Shown here: one piece after another, positions 41,151-50,653 of the stretch | How positions within the stretch are numbered: the stretch's first letter is position 1 | How the letters are laid out: every line of letters starts with the position of its first letter | Source of the DNA: Prostheceraeus crozeri | Lineage: Eukaryota > Platyhelminthes > Polycladida > Euryleptidae | Length of the DNA stretch: 64,000 nt | Reading direction: 5' to 3' | Assembly (NCBI GenBank): GCA_907163375.1 | Contig: CAJQUW010011276.1 | Location: forward strand, 186,001-250,000 | Made by a program: the position numbers and the translations under genes | The notes under the pieces: generated by a model | Seen by the model: only the letters and a program-made list of their open reading frames with translations | Databases searched by the model: none | Told to the model about the DNA's origin: nothing

Positions 41151-42806
41151 CAGTCCGTTTCATAAAAAGTGGATCATCCTAAAATTTGACTAAATATAAC
41201 ATAAGTATGATACAGAAAGCATTTTTCATGTTATTTCATGTCCCTAATATATTTAAATGTCCTTATATAATCTGATAAGCTATGATACAGCAACGGTTCT
41301 TAAGAAGCTAATATTTTGTGGCCCTACCCTTATTGTCAATGACATTACCAATTCGTCTAGGCATTGATTCGATGATATCGTTGATTTTTGACTGATCTAA
41401 CTTTCTCCACTCTCTTCTTAACAGTGACGTAAGTTGTGATACGCCATCTGTAGGTAGCAGCGAACGACGAACGTTACGTTTTAGAATACTCCATACATTT
41501 TCTATGGGATTCAGATCAGGAGAACGAGCTGGCCAAGATAATGTCCTAAGCCCTAATTGAGACTTGCACAAGTTGACTCTACTACTCCTGTGACACGTAG
41601 CATTATCATCCATAAATAACCAAGTCGATGGATCACCAAGTTGATCTGTCATTTGGACAATGTTCATTCGTAAAACATTCACATAGCGTTTAGAATTCAT
41701 GGTTCCTTGCTGTATGTGAAGTTCAGAGCGGCCATTAGTCCAAATGCCAGCACAAATCAGTAGAGTCGCACCACCTTGTACCCGGAGACGATGTAAATGT
41801 CTCGAAATTTCCTGATCAGATTTTATCCATAATCTCAATCGACCATCACTATCCTTCAGACGGACTGATGCCTCATCAGACCAGACAACCCGATCCCATT
41901 GATTTCGCCAGTGACAATGACTCATTGCCCATCTGAGACGTCTTTTTGTATGCTGATCTGATAATTCGATCTGAGAGGGCCTCTTACAGCTCTTGAAATT
42001 CGACTCAATAAGTCTTCTACGAATAGTGGACTTAGAAATAGACGAGTGTAGTGCAGCCATCTCAGTTAACGAGAGACTTGGATCAACTTCAACAAATCTC
42101 AAAATTAGGCGGTCTCTACGTTTGGATGTTTTGCGTGGACGGCCAGAGCCCTCTTTACGACAGAGTCGAAAATCATCATTATGCCATCGATACACATTTG
42201 TGTAAGGGACATTTAGTCGCTTGCTTGTAGCTCGCAAAGAAAAACCTAGTTCTAGCAAGGCTGACACTTTGCCTTTTGTGAATGCGATCTCGTTATTGTT
42301 CATTTGTGCTTTGTATTGTCTTCAACCGGTAAGAGATAGATTTCTAGCTGAAAGCAATCAGGAGTGCTGCCAACACCACCGCAACGAAGTCAGGAAGCTA
42401 TGGAACATGAAGTCCAGTTAATCACATGTAGCAGTTACATTATTGTTGATGAATAATGGTGCTATACTGGCTCTGATTGACCAATTTTCTTTATTTTTGT
42501 TTTGCTTGATAGCCTTTGGCTTGTAGAACAACATATTACATAAAAAAGGAAACAAATGTAATTTTATAAGAGTGAGGTATGATTTTGTGTAACATTGCTA
42601 AATGAAGATCAAATTATCTACTACTTTTTTATCTATAACAGGAAAACAACTCAATATTCATGCTTGAAATTTCCAACAATGATATTAGTAAGCACAACTG
42701 ACATATCTTCCAAATTTCAGAGAAATTCGTTCAAGTTTGGCGGAGTTAGACAAAGTTGAAGTTAAGGCGATGTTTAAGGGTGATCCATTTTTTATGAAAC
42801 AATCTG
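41151..42806 (-). mobile_element. Intact Tc1-like transposon inside PolB
   Basis: Ends CAGTCCGTTTCATAAAAAG and its counterpart, with the TA duplication at 41149-41150 and 42807-42808. It carries a full transposase and is nearly identical to the deleted copy at 1466-2891. It is the youngest insertion in element B. Confidence 0.97.
41308..42303 (-). CDS. Tc1-family transposase, full length
   Basis: 331 residues, the normal length for Tc1. Two N-terminal helix-turn-helix segments (KGKVSALLELGFSLRATSKR to about residue 50, and residues 60-110) bind the TIRs. The DD34E triad is Asp in WSDEASVRL, Asp in FMDDNATCH and Glu in SPDLNPIENVW. No stop or frameshift, so the protein is potentially active. 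The gene is antisense to the polymerase it interrupts. Confidence 0.95.
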   Translation of the reverse strand: MNNNEIAFTKGKVSALLELGFSLRATSKRLNVPYTNVYRWHNDDFRLCRKEGSGRPRKTSKRRDRLILRFVEVDPSLSLTEMAALHSSISKSTIRRRLIESNFKSCKRPSQIELSDQHTKRRLRWAMSHCHWRNQWDRVVWSDEASVRLKDSDGRLRLWIKSDQEISRHLHRLRVQGGATLLICAGIWTNGRSELHIQQGTMNSKRYVNVLRMNIVQMTDQLGDPSTWLFMDDNATCHRSSRVNLCKSQLGLRTLSWPARSPDLNPIENVWSILKRNVRRSLLPTDGVSQLTSLLRREWRKLDQSKINDIIESMPRRIGNVIDNKGRATKY

Positions 42807-43850
42807 TATATTTGGGATCTCGAAACTTTTCCTGATCCTAACTGTTCAACAGCTCATCCTATTCCTTATGCTGTAGGAGCTATTAATTTTAATAAATTTA
42901 TATGTTGCTTACCGAAACAAAGATTGAAAGAATTAGAAACACGTTTGTTAAGTGATATGATTAAAATTAAACGATCAAAAGATGAAGATGAAATTAAAAA
43001 TCTTAAAAAGCAGATTAATGAGTATAATAATTGAACTGAATTAGAATTTAATAAACTTCAAAATTGTGTGAAAATATTTACGAGAACTGAGGATGATGAA
43101 TGTCCGATCGGGGGAAACCCAGAGGACGTATGTCCGATCCATCAATTTTTTAAAACTCTTGGAAAATTTAATTATTCGAGAGTAACTTTAATAGCTCACA
43201 ATTCATCAGGTTTTGATTCCTATTTTCCGATAAAAGCTAATTTTAAATTATCTAAACCGCCTCTTAAAACTTCAAGAGGAATATTGACTGCTTCATTACA
43301 AAATCCTTATACAACTGAATGTGTTAGTAGATACATTCAAAAATCTTTTAGATTTAAAAACAATATGAAAAAAGATTCACCGTCAGGTAAATTAGCACTT
43401 CAAACTATTATAATGAAATGTAGTTATCAACATGTAAAAACAAGTCTTTCTAAATGGAGTGAGAATTTTAAAATTCCTATGAATGTGTGTAAATTAAATT
43501 ATGAAATTGGAGACATAACACATAAAAATTATAAAGAAAAAGAAATTGAATGGAGACCATATTTAGTTAACGATATTCTTTCTTTAGCTTTTTGTATCTA
43601 CAAATATAATAATGTTATGCAAGATTTAGTTGGTGAAGATATAACTACTAATTTGACATCCTCTGCTTTAACATTTAACGGTTGGATGAAAAGCGTACAA
43701 AATAACAATATAAATATTCATTCTCATATAGATTTATGGGCTAGAAATTATATTAGAAAATCTGTTAAAAGTGGAAGAGTTTCAGCAAATATAAGAAAAT
43801 ACATATCGCCATTTTGTAGCATCTTGTTACCAATATTAAAACAGTATTTA

Positions 43851-43915
43851 CCTGGTCGCTCCCCTGGGGGGACTTTGTCCCCTGGTCGCTACGCTGGTGG
43901 GGCTTTGTCCCCTGG
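43851..43915 (+). repeat. In-frame GC-rich 30-bp repeat in PolB
   Basis: CCTGGTCGCT starts at 43851 and 43881, and CCTGG again at 43911; the unit of 30 bp adds ten codons (PGRSPGGTLS-type). GC-rich in an AT-rich gene, between exonuclease and polymerase motifs. Confidence 0.9.
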
Positions 43916-45304
43916 AAGTAATTTAATAGATTTAATGAAACAGTATCGAGATTTAGGAGATAAAACTGAAATTTGTAAGAAAATTTCAAATCAACTACTT
44001 GAACAAAAACATGAATTTCTAATGGCTTTTGATGCCACATCTTTATATCCATCAGCTATGTATGATGAAAATTCAGAATACCCTAAAGCTGAATCCGCTA
44101 GAAAATTTAGACAAGAAGAAGAGCGGGAAATAGTATATAAATTTAATACTCAAACATTTAGACCTAAAACTGGAATATTTATAGTTGTGTTTCAATATCC
44201 GAATGATATGTTTTTTCAACCAGTTCCTATTAAAGATAAAGTTAAAAATCAAAATAATAATTCTCATGTAAAAGTAATCAGGTTTAGAAATGGTATATGT
44301 TATGATGTATTAACTTCTGTAGACATACAAGAAATTGTTAGATGTGGGAGAAAATCTTACATATTACTGATGGTATAGTTTATGAAAAAAATTATCAAGT
44401 TTCACCATTTCGAAATTATATTGAAAAACTTTTTAATTTGAGAAAAAGATATAAAGCAGAAGGAAATACTGTAGGCGATGAGTTAATTAAATTATTGATG
44501 AATTCGCTATATGGCAAAACTGTGCAAAAAGATATAACCACTAAATATCATTTATGGAATGAGAATACATTGAGAAAAAGTTTCACTCAAGAAGTAAAAG
44601 ATTATGAAAAATTAAATGATGAACAATATTTAGCGAAAGTAGAAATGGAAGATGATGAATTTCTCAAAACTAATATTGTAAAAGATGGGAAGACGTCATT
44701 CATGCCATCACACTTAGGTTCTTTTATTCTTTCTCACTCTAGAAGAATCATGAATAACTTTATTTTAGAAATTAATGGTTTCAACGAAAAATACATTCAT
44801 TATACAGATACTGATTTAATATACATTTCTAATGAGCTCTTCAATAAATTAGATGCTGCTGGATATGTTGGTGGGGAACTGTGTCAAGGAAAAAATGATT
44901 ATGGAAATGGTGGAATTATTTTTGCAATGTTTATTGCTCCTAAAATAAAATATTGTATTACTGTAGATGAACAAGGGAGACTTAGTGAAAAGAAAACATT
45001 CAAAGGATATTCACAAGATAAAGTAAAAGTAGAAGATTTTCTAAAATTATATTCGGGGAAAACATTATCGACTACAGTTAATAAACCATGGAAAAGATCT
45101 TTAGAAACTGGAATTACTATTCCTGATAAAAATAATAATACTGAAGAAAAAAAATTTTCTGGTCAAATAAATATTCTTAAGCGTCAAGCACCTGATGAAA
45201 ATGAAATTATGTTACCTTATAACGGAGAAGATATTCAAGCTGAAATATTTCAAACAATCTTCTGTGAGAGTAATTTAAGTGATGATGATGACACGTGGGA
45301 ATAA

Positions 45305-45390
45305 TAATTTTTTATAACATCTAAAAATTTTATAACATCTAAAAACTTATTACATCTAAAAATTTTATAACATCTAAAAACTTAATACAT
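45305..45390. repeat. Tandem repeat after PolB
   Basis: About five units of 17-20 bp containing ATAACATCTAAAAA. Confidence 0.85.
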
Positions 45391-45442
45391 ATGAAAATAT
45401 ATTTATCGAATATTTTGGTATTTTCTATTAAGTTTTATCATA

Positions 45443-45931
45443 TTAAGTTTTATCACATAAAGTTTTATCAAAAGATAATTTAAATTTTTTTCCACTAACT
45501 ATTGATTCTTCATCATCATCAATTGATTCTTCATCATCATCATAAATTGATTGTTCAACATCATAAATTACACTTTTTGGTAAAGAATGCCATTCCCTGA
45601 TAGGATACCATTCTCTTATTGGAATATCTAACTCTAAATTACATCTTTTATCTGATAATAATATAATAGGGAAAAATATTGGTCTTTGATCTCTTTTGGA
45701 AAATTTAATAACACCACCATAAACTGATTCATTTTTAGTTTTTATTAAAGATGATAAAATTTTAAATTGACTAGATGTAAATCCTAAATTAAATTTTGTA
45801 GACCCGACACATAGTTGATGAACAGTATCTTCAACTATTCCATCATTATTATTTTCAATTGTAAGAAAATGAAATTTAGATAAATTTTGATTATATGTAG
45901 TATTAATATCATGTACATCATAAAATATCAT
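45443..45931 (-). CDS. Unknown protein, 162 residues, acidic C terminus
   Basis: Intact leftward frame between rightward genes. The N-terminal half is beta-rich (FHFLTIENNNDGIVEDTVHQ, then STKFNLGFTSSQFKIL). A short internal duplication (PIREWY/PIREWH) is followed by an acidic region with repeated DDDEES. No family is recognised. It abuts the truncated major capsid gene, so the deletion that removed the capsid 5' end may also have placed these two next to each other. Confidence 0.6.
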   Translation of the reverse strand: MIFYDVHDINTTYNQNLSKFHFLTIENNNDGIVEDTVHQLCVGSTKFNLGFTSSQFKILSSLIKTKNESVYGGVIKFSKRDQRPIFFPIILLSDKRCNLELDIPIREWYPIREWHSLPKSVIYDVEQSIYDDDEESIDDDEESIVSGKKFKLSFDKTLCDKT

Positions 45932-45959
45932 ATCAATTAAAATTTAAGTTAATAATTCA

Positions 45960-46629
45960 TCGTACAGCAAATAATGAATTAATCTTTTTTGGTAAGACTG
46001 GAAAAAATCATATTTAAAAATTGATAGACTTGAATGGTGGATTAAGCATATTACTCCTAGTTTAGAGGTTGAAACAGCTATTGCAAAAAGATTAAATACT
46101 AACAAACCAATTCCAGTAAATTTTCTAAAGCGTACTGCTAGTTCAGTAACTTTTTCCGAACAAAGATTTAACTGGCATTTTACTAGAACTTCGAATACTC
46201 CAAGATATTTATTACTAACTTTTCAAAGAAATAATTCTCCAAGTTTTGATAAGAACAACAATCTTTTTTCATATTAATACAATTCGAAGTTTACAAGTTT
46301 CATTAAATCAAACCCGATATCCAATTGATCCATTAAGATTCGATGATACCAATAATCAATTTATGGAAGGATATGATTCTTATCGAAATCTTTGTATAGA
46401 ATTTGGAGTTGAACCACAATTAACTCCTGGAGATTGGAGACATTTATATCCTGTTTTCTGTTTCGATTTAAGTGCACAATCTGAAGATATTATCAAGACT
46501 GGTTGTGATGTAACAATTAATATTGAAAAGAAAGATTCCACAACTTCATTGATGGCTTATGGTTTATTGCTAGAAGATGTAAAATATTCTATTGAAATTC
46601 TTAATGGAAAGATGGCTAGGATAAGTTAA
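45960..46629 (+). pseudogene. Major capsid protein (double jelly-roll), 5' truncated
   Basis: Only the C-terminal half remains. An upstream part (about 46020-46255) has LEWWIKHITPSLEVE and FNWHFTRTSNTPRYLLLTFQ, typical of the start of the second jelly-roll in Polinton capsids. After a frame change near 46255 the reading continues through YPIDPLRFDDTNNQFMEGYD and WRHLYPVFCFDLSAQSEDI to the stop. Family members are about 450-600 residues; here about 215 remain. Frame changes also lie near 46020. The first jelly-roll has been deleted. Confidence 0.8.
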
Positions 46630-46779
46630 TTAAAATTTTTGTTAACTTAAAATTTTCTTTAGTAATTAGTAATAATTTTTTTTTGTAACTAGAATAGATT
46701 AAAAAAATTCTTAGATTAAAATTTATTCATAACTAGAACAGATTAAAATTTTTGATAACTTAAAATTTTTTTATTAAAA

Positions 46780-47262
46780 ATGTCGCAAGCGAAAAGTAAT
46801 AATAATAAAACTGTTGAATTAAAATTACGTAATATTGTTGACAAAAATACCCCTAAAACTATTACGATTAACAAAAAAAAGTATTACATAAGTAAACCAA
46901 TGACAGAGAATATTCAACTACAAGAAGAAAAGAATGGCGGGATTCTCCCATTAATTCCTCTAATAATAGGTGGCATAGCAGCAGCAGGAAGTGTTGCAGG
47001 TGGGACAGCTGGTATTGTCCAAGCAGTAAATAAAAATAAATGAGAGAAGGCAGCATTAGAAGAACAAAAACGTCATAATAGAGAGTTAGAGAAAGTTGCT
47101 AGGGGTGAAGGAGTAGTAGATAATTTTATTAGTAAATTAAAATTGGTTGATGAAGGAAAACGAGTTCTTAAAAATATTCTCCACAATGTTGATGATTTAA
47201 TTGAAATTAAAGAGACAAAAGATGGTTCTGGAATATATCTAAGTCCTGGTATGATAAGGTAA
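46780..47262 (+). pseudogene. Membrane-active minor capsid protein (adenovirus pVI/pX-like), in-frame TGA
   Basis: The frame runs 160 codons with one TGA (47041-47043). It has a basic N terminus, then GGILPLIPLIIGGIAAAG, where GG followed by a hydrophobic amphipathic stretch resembles protease-cleaved minor proteins of adenovirus-like capsids. A helical charged segment follows, and the C terminus GSGIYLSPG matches the G-x-G-I/L-Y/F-L-x-P ending seen in Polinton minor proteins. The start lies in the TTAAAAATG context. Confidence 0.65.
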
Positions 47263-47302
47263 AACATTTATTTTATCTTTAAAATTTTTTTTATCTTTAA
47301 AA

Positions 47303-48634
47303 ATGAATTCTACAAATTCCGAAAATTTAATTAAATTAAAAATTGCTAATTTAGATTTATTGAATTATCTATTAAACAAAAATAAAAACTCAAACTGTCA
47401 GCATATTGGAGGTGACATACAAAAAACATTAGAAAACTTTCCTGGATTTATTTGGAGTAAATATTCGAAAGAAAAACATCTTCCCGGTCATTCATATACT
47501 GGTCCAGGAACTAGATTAGATATAAGACTAGATGAGAACAATAATCCGAAACCAGGTGAAGAACCAATAAATAGAGTAGATGCCGCAGCTTACATGCATG
47601 ATTTAGCTTATCGAAATCATGATCTAAGTTCTCGACATGCAACTGATAAGAAAATGATTCAAGAATTAGATAGTATTCAAAATCCTACATTTAGAGAAAA
47701 AATTGAAAGAATGTTTGTTAAGAAAGCTTTACAAGCTAAAATATTATTCGGTCAGGGTTTAAATGAAACGACAGCAAAGCTGTCTGAGAGCAACGCTCGA
47801 ACCTACGCGTCTGAAATTCACAAGGAATATAGAAGGCCTAAATATTTATTGAAAGTAAAAGTATTTAATAAAGATGATATTTGGAGTGCTGATCTTATTC
47901 ATATGCCAAATGAAGGAGGGTTTAAGTACGCATTGACCGTTATAGATTTATATACACGATACGCTTGGGTAAAGCCTTTAAAAAATAAAAGTGGTCTATC
48001 AGTTAAATATGCGTTTGAAGAAATCTTTAAAGAAAGTAATAGAAAGCCAAGGAAATTGTTTATTGATAAAGGATCGGAATTCTATAACCGAAACGTTCAG
48101 CCACTATTTGAAACAGACGAAAGTCATCGCCAAGGCTCAGTTTATTCAACTGAAAATGCAGGGAAGGCCGTAGTGATAGAAAGATTCAATAGATCATTAA
48201 AAAATAAATTATTCAAGAAATTTACTGAGCAAAGAAATCAGAAATGGTTGAAGATATTACCAGGAATTGTAGAACAGTTATATAATAAGATTCATTCTGG
48301 TATTGAAGAAACTCCAAAGAATGCTTCTGACGACCCTGAATTGATAAGAAAAAAAATATTCGAGAATAATTATTCGAACGAAAATAATAATTTGAATAAG
48401 AGTAATCCGAATTTGCAGAAACTTAAGCCGAAATTTAAAATTGAAGATAGAGTTAGAATATTTAAATATAAGAATAAATTTGAAAAAGACTTCGTCGGAT
48501 ACTGGACGAAAGAGATATTTGAAGTTTGTAAAATAAACCAAACTTATCCGATTACTTACGAAATCAAAGATTTAGATGATGAAAATATCAGAGGCCGTTT
48601 TTATCAAAATGAATTACAACGAACTGATTTTTAA
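47303..48634 (+). CDS. Phospholipase A2 domain fused to retroviral-type integrase
   Basis: 443 residues in one clean frame. Residues about 55-150 match parvovirus VP1-type phospholipase A2: a calcium loop YTGPG (65-69) and the catalytic HDLAY (99-103), in the parvoviral spacing. In viruses this domain opens the endosomal membrane. Residues about 175-400 are a Polinton integrase: catalytic Asp197 (SADLIHM), Asp255 (LFIDKGSEF) and Glu293 (VVIERFNRSLK), then KWLKILPGIVEQLYN. A chromo-like C-terminal domain covers about 385-440. The usual zinc-binding HHCC region before the core is not seen; the PLA2 domain takes its place. In Polintons the two are normally separate proteins, so this may be a fusion by deletion or a genuine polyprotein. 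All catalytic residues are present. Confidence 0.9.
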   Translation: MNSTNSENLIKLKIANLDLLNYLLNKNKNSNCQHIGGDIQKTLENFPGFIWSKYSKEKHLPGHSYTGPGTRLDIRLDENNNPKPGEEPINRVDAAAYMHDLAYRNHDLSSRHATDKKMIQELDSIQNPTFREKIERMFVKKALQAKILFGQGLNETTAKLSESNARTYASEIHKEYRRPKYLLKVKVFNKDDIWSADLIHMPNEGGFKYALTVIDLYTRYAWVKPLKNKSGLSVKYAFEEIFKESNRKPRKLFIDKGSEFYNRNVQPLFETDESHRQGSVYSTENAGKAVVIERFNRSLKNKLFKKFTEQRNQKWLKILPGIVEQLYNKIHSGIEETPKNASDDPELIRKKIFENNYSNENNNLNKSNPNLQKLKPKFKIEDRVRIFKYKNKFEKDFVGYWTKEIFEVCKINQTYPITYEIKDLDDENIRGRFYQNELQRTDF

Positions 48635-48638
48635 TTAT

Positions 48639-48660
48639 CATTATTATTATTATTATTATT
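48639..48660. repeat. (ATT)n microsatellite
   Basis: About seven ATT units directly after the integrase stop. Confidence 0.95.
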
Positions 48661-48712
48661 GGAACTAACGTTTCGGGAATGAAATTCCCTTGTTAGGCGT
48701 AGCCATAGAACC

Positions 48713-49135
48713 TACGGTTCGTTCAATTCTAACATAATATCTAGAAATGGTACTCCTTCCTGTAATTTCAATAAAACATAAAGACATAATTGCCCACAGT
48801 AAGTAGTTCCTGGTTTTTGGATTTTGAAATGTATTATAAATTCCATTCCCAAGTATTTCTCTTACTTCATTCGTAGGTGGAAGTCCGTATGAGTCAAATT
48901 AATAATTATCTCTGTTTTTACTAAAGATACCTGCTGACCAATGTACGCCTTTTTGGTCTGAAGTGTGAAGATTCGTTATGAAATTTACAGTTGGCTTATT
49001 TTTGATCAATTGTAATTCGTCTCTCATTAGGACATGAAAATTCTTTATTCCTAATCGATTAGCGATTTTCTTTAGGTCGAAATTTGTCGTGGTTTGCGTT
49101 CCATATAATTTAAAAAACTCGATCAGGTCAGTCAT
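48713..49135 (-). pseudogene. Adenovirus-like cysteine protease (adenain type)
   Basis: Start at 49135 (TTTAAAATG context on the minus strand). The first part has a helical N terminus (MTDLIEFFKLYG), FHVLMRDELQ and the catalytic His region VNFITNL...GVHWSAG. A TAA at 48899-48901 interrupts it. Beyond it the frame continues with FDSYGLPPTNEV, the conserved Asp/Pro block. After a frameshift near 48820 comes CGQLCLYVLL, where the second or first Cys of the family's Q-x-x-x-C-G-x-x-C motif is the nucleophile. Such proteases mature capsid proteins at GG-type sites. Non-functional as it stands. Confidence 0.85.
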
Positions 49136-49138
49136 TTT

Positions 49139-49468
49139 AAATGAAACAAAAATCCAAATTGATAATGCAATTGTCACTTTTCAGTCTCCACGCAAATAAG
49201 TTGCAATAAATGTTACTACTTGTTACTTATGAAGTAGAGTCCAACATTTATATGAAAACAGAAATCCAAATTGAAAATGTCATTGTCACTTTTCAGTCTC
49301 CACGCAAATAAGTTGCAGTAAATGTTACTACTTGTTACTCATGAAGTAGAGTCCAACATTTATATGAAAACAGAAATCCAAATTGAAAATGTCATTGTCA
49401 CTTTTCAGTCTCCACGCAAATAAGTTGCAATAAATGTTACTACTTGTTACTTATGAAGTAGAATTTCA
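49139..49468. repeat. 112-bp tandem repeat, 2.9 copies
   Basis: CACTTTTCAGTCTCC recurs at 49175, 49287 and 49399, exactly 112 bp apart. The array fills the gap between the protease start and the stop of the next leftward gene. Confidence 0.95.
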
Positions 49469-50158
49469 CGTTTGCAAGTCTTCTAATTCCTGGGTGAGTC
49501 CAGTATGTTGCGCATGTTGTTGTTCAGTTTGTTGCACATTGGGTGAATCAAATATGGATTCTGCTATTCTTTGCTGTTCCTCCTCTTTTTCACGATCAAT
49601 ATAATCTTCAAGATGAGCAAAATTCTTCATCACAAAGTAAATTGATAGAGAAGAATTGGCTAAGTTTGGATAGTTCTTTGATAATTTGAATAATTTGATC
49701 AGTAATGTCACATATGAACGTGAAAACTTTATTTTGTGGGTCTCATTTAACTCTTTCACGAATTTTGTATAATTCATATTAGACAATAACTTCAGTCGCT
49801 GAAGCACTTCTCCTTGTAAAACATAGCAGCGTAGAAGATTCCGATGTGTAATTTTCTCAAAACCAATGAGTGTATTCAATGAAGAGATGCACGATGATGT
49901 ACTTATAATATCCTTTTTCTCGAGAAATACAGGTAAATTGCTGCTGTCAACATCCTTGAATGAATCTCGGATTATTTCAAACACTTCTCTCTTTTTATCT
50001 TCTTCGTTTCCACTCGTCTTCTGTTTCTTTCTTAGTGATTCAAGAATAAATTTTGTTGATATCGTTTTGAAGAAATCAAGATGGTCTGGTGAAATAAGAG
50101 GCACAACTTGATCCACGAAGCAACTAAATTCTCTCTCTATTTTGCTGACGGAAGACAT
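49466..50158 (-). CDS. Unknown helical protein, 230 residues
   Basis: Intact. Predicted all-helical, with charged N-terminal half (LESLRKKQKTSGNEEDKKRE), a middle segment FVKELNETHKIKFSRSYV followed by TLLIKLFKLSKNYPNLANSS, and an acidic/Gln-rich tail. Codon and base composition are less AT-rich than other genes of element B. The middle segment resembles an uncharacterised protein type I associate with Polintons, but I cannot name it. The last ten codons overlap the edge of the 112-bp repeat array. Confidence 0.65.
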   Translation of the reverse strand: MSSVSKIEREFSCFVDQVVPLISPDHLDFFKTISTKFILESLRKKQKTSGNEEDKKREVFEIIRDSFKDVDSSNLPVFLEKKDIISTSSCISSLNTLIGFEKITHRNLLRCYVLQGEVLQRLKLLSNMNYTKFVKELNETHKIKFSRSYVTLLIKLFKLSKNYPNLANSSLSIYFVMKNFAHLEDYIDREKEEEQQRIAESIFDSPNVQQTEQQHAQHTGLTQELEDLQT

Positions 50159-50314
50159 TGCAAATGAGAACTTTGCTTTCTAGCGCACACGGAACAATGA
50201 CAGAAGAGAGAGAAATGAAAACAGTTGCCAGATGCTTTGACGTCATGCGGTTGTGTAGACGTGCTGGTAAGAATTAAAACAACTTGCCTAACGTACAACT
50301 AAAATCTAATTGTA

Positions 50315-50653
50315 TCACAAAGCTGTAGCAACAACAGGAATTGTAAGAGCGCCAGATGAAATGACAATAGTGAGAGCGCCTAAAGAAATTGTTAAACATG
50401 CTCCAACGCCTTGTGTCACATTCTTAGCTATCGTCCATCTCTTTCTTAATTTTTTATAATGCTCTAATCTTAATAATAATTGAGATTCTTTAACTTTCAT
50501 ATAACGTACTCTATCTTTGTGTTTTTCTTTATTCATTTTTTCAATGTTAATCTTTTCAATGTCCATTAAAGTAGAACTACGTTCATATGATAACGAAGGA
50601 TATATTCTTGAGGTTCCTTCCACTTTTGTTTCATCCACTTTTGTTTCTTCCAT
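50315..50653 (-). pseudogene. Truncated TIR copy of the membrane-associated gene
   Basis: The first 111 residues repeat the N-terminal part of the 33934 protein with few substitutions, then the frame ends where the TIR ends (50319). It has lost the second hydrophobic stretch and the whole C-terminal half. Confidence 0.9.

Larger units (their letters stand above)
40409..45304 (+). pseudogene. Protein-primed DNA polymerase B of element B, interrupted
   Basis: Replicative polymerase of the Polinton. Pieces 40409-41150 and 42809-45304 are in register across the Tc1: removing 41151-42806 and one TA leaves an uninterrupted frame there. Exo I (DLET) is at 42816, Exo II (AHNSSGFDSYF) at about 43197, motif A (DATSLYPS) at 44032, motif B (NSLYGK) at about 44500, and motif C (YTDTDL) at about 44799, where the usual Ser is Leu. 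Other lesions: in-frame TAA at 40735, in-frame TGA at 43032 and a frameshift near 44345. Two in-frame 30-bp repeats (43101-43139 and 43851-43915) look like late inserts. With the 37870 segment the total would be near 1,180 residues, normal for Polintons. Confidence 0.93.

Noticed and set aside
49139..49468. CRISPR array
   Set aside because: Only three 112-bp units directly adjoining with no spacers, in a eukaryotic element.
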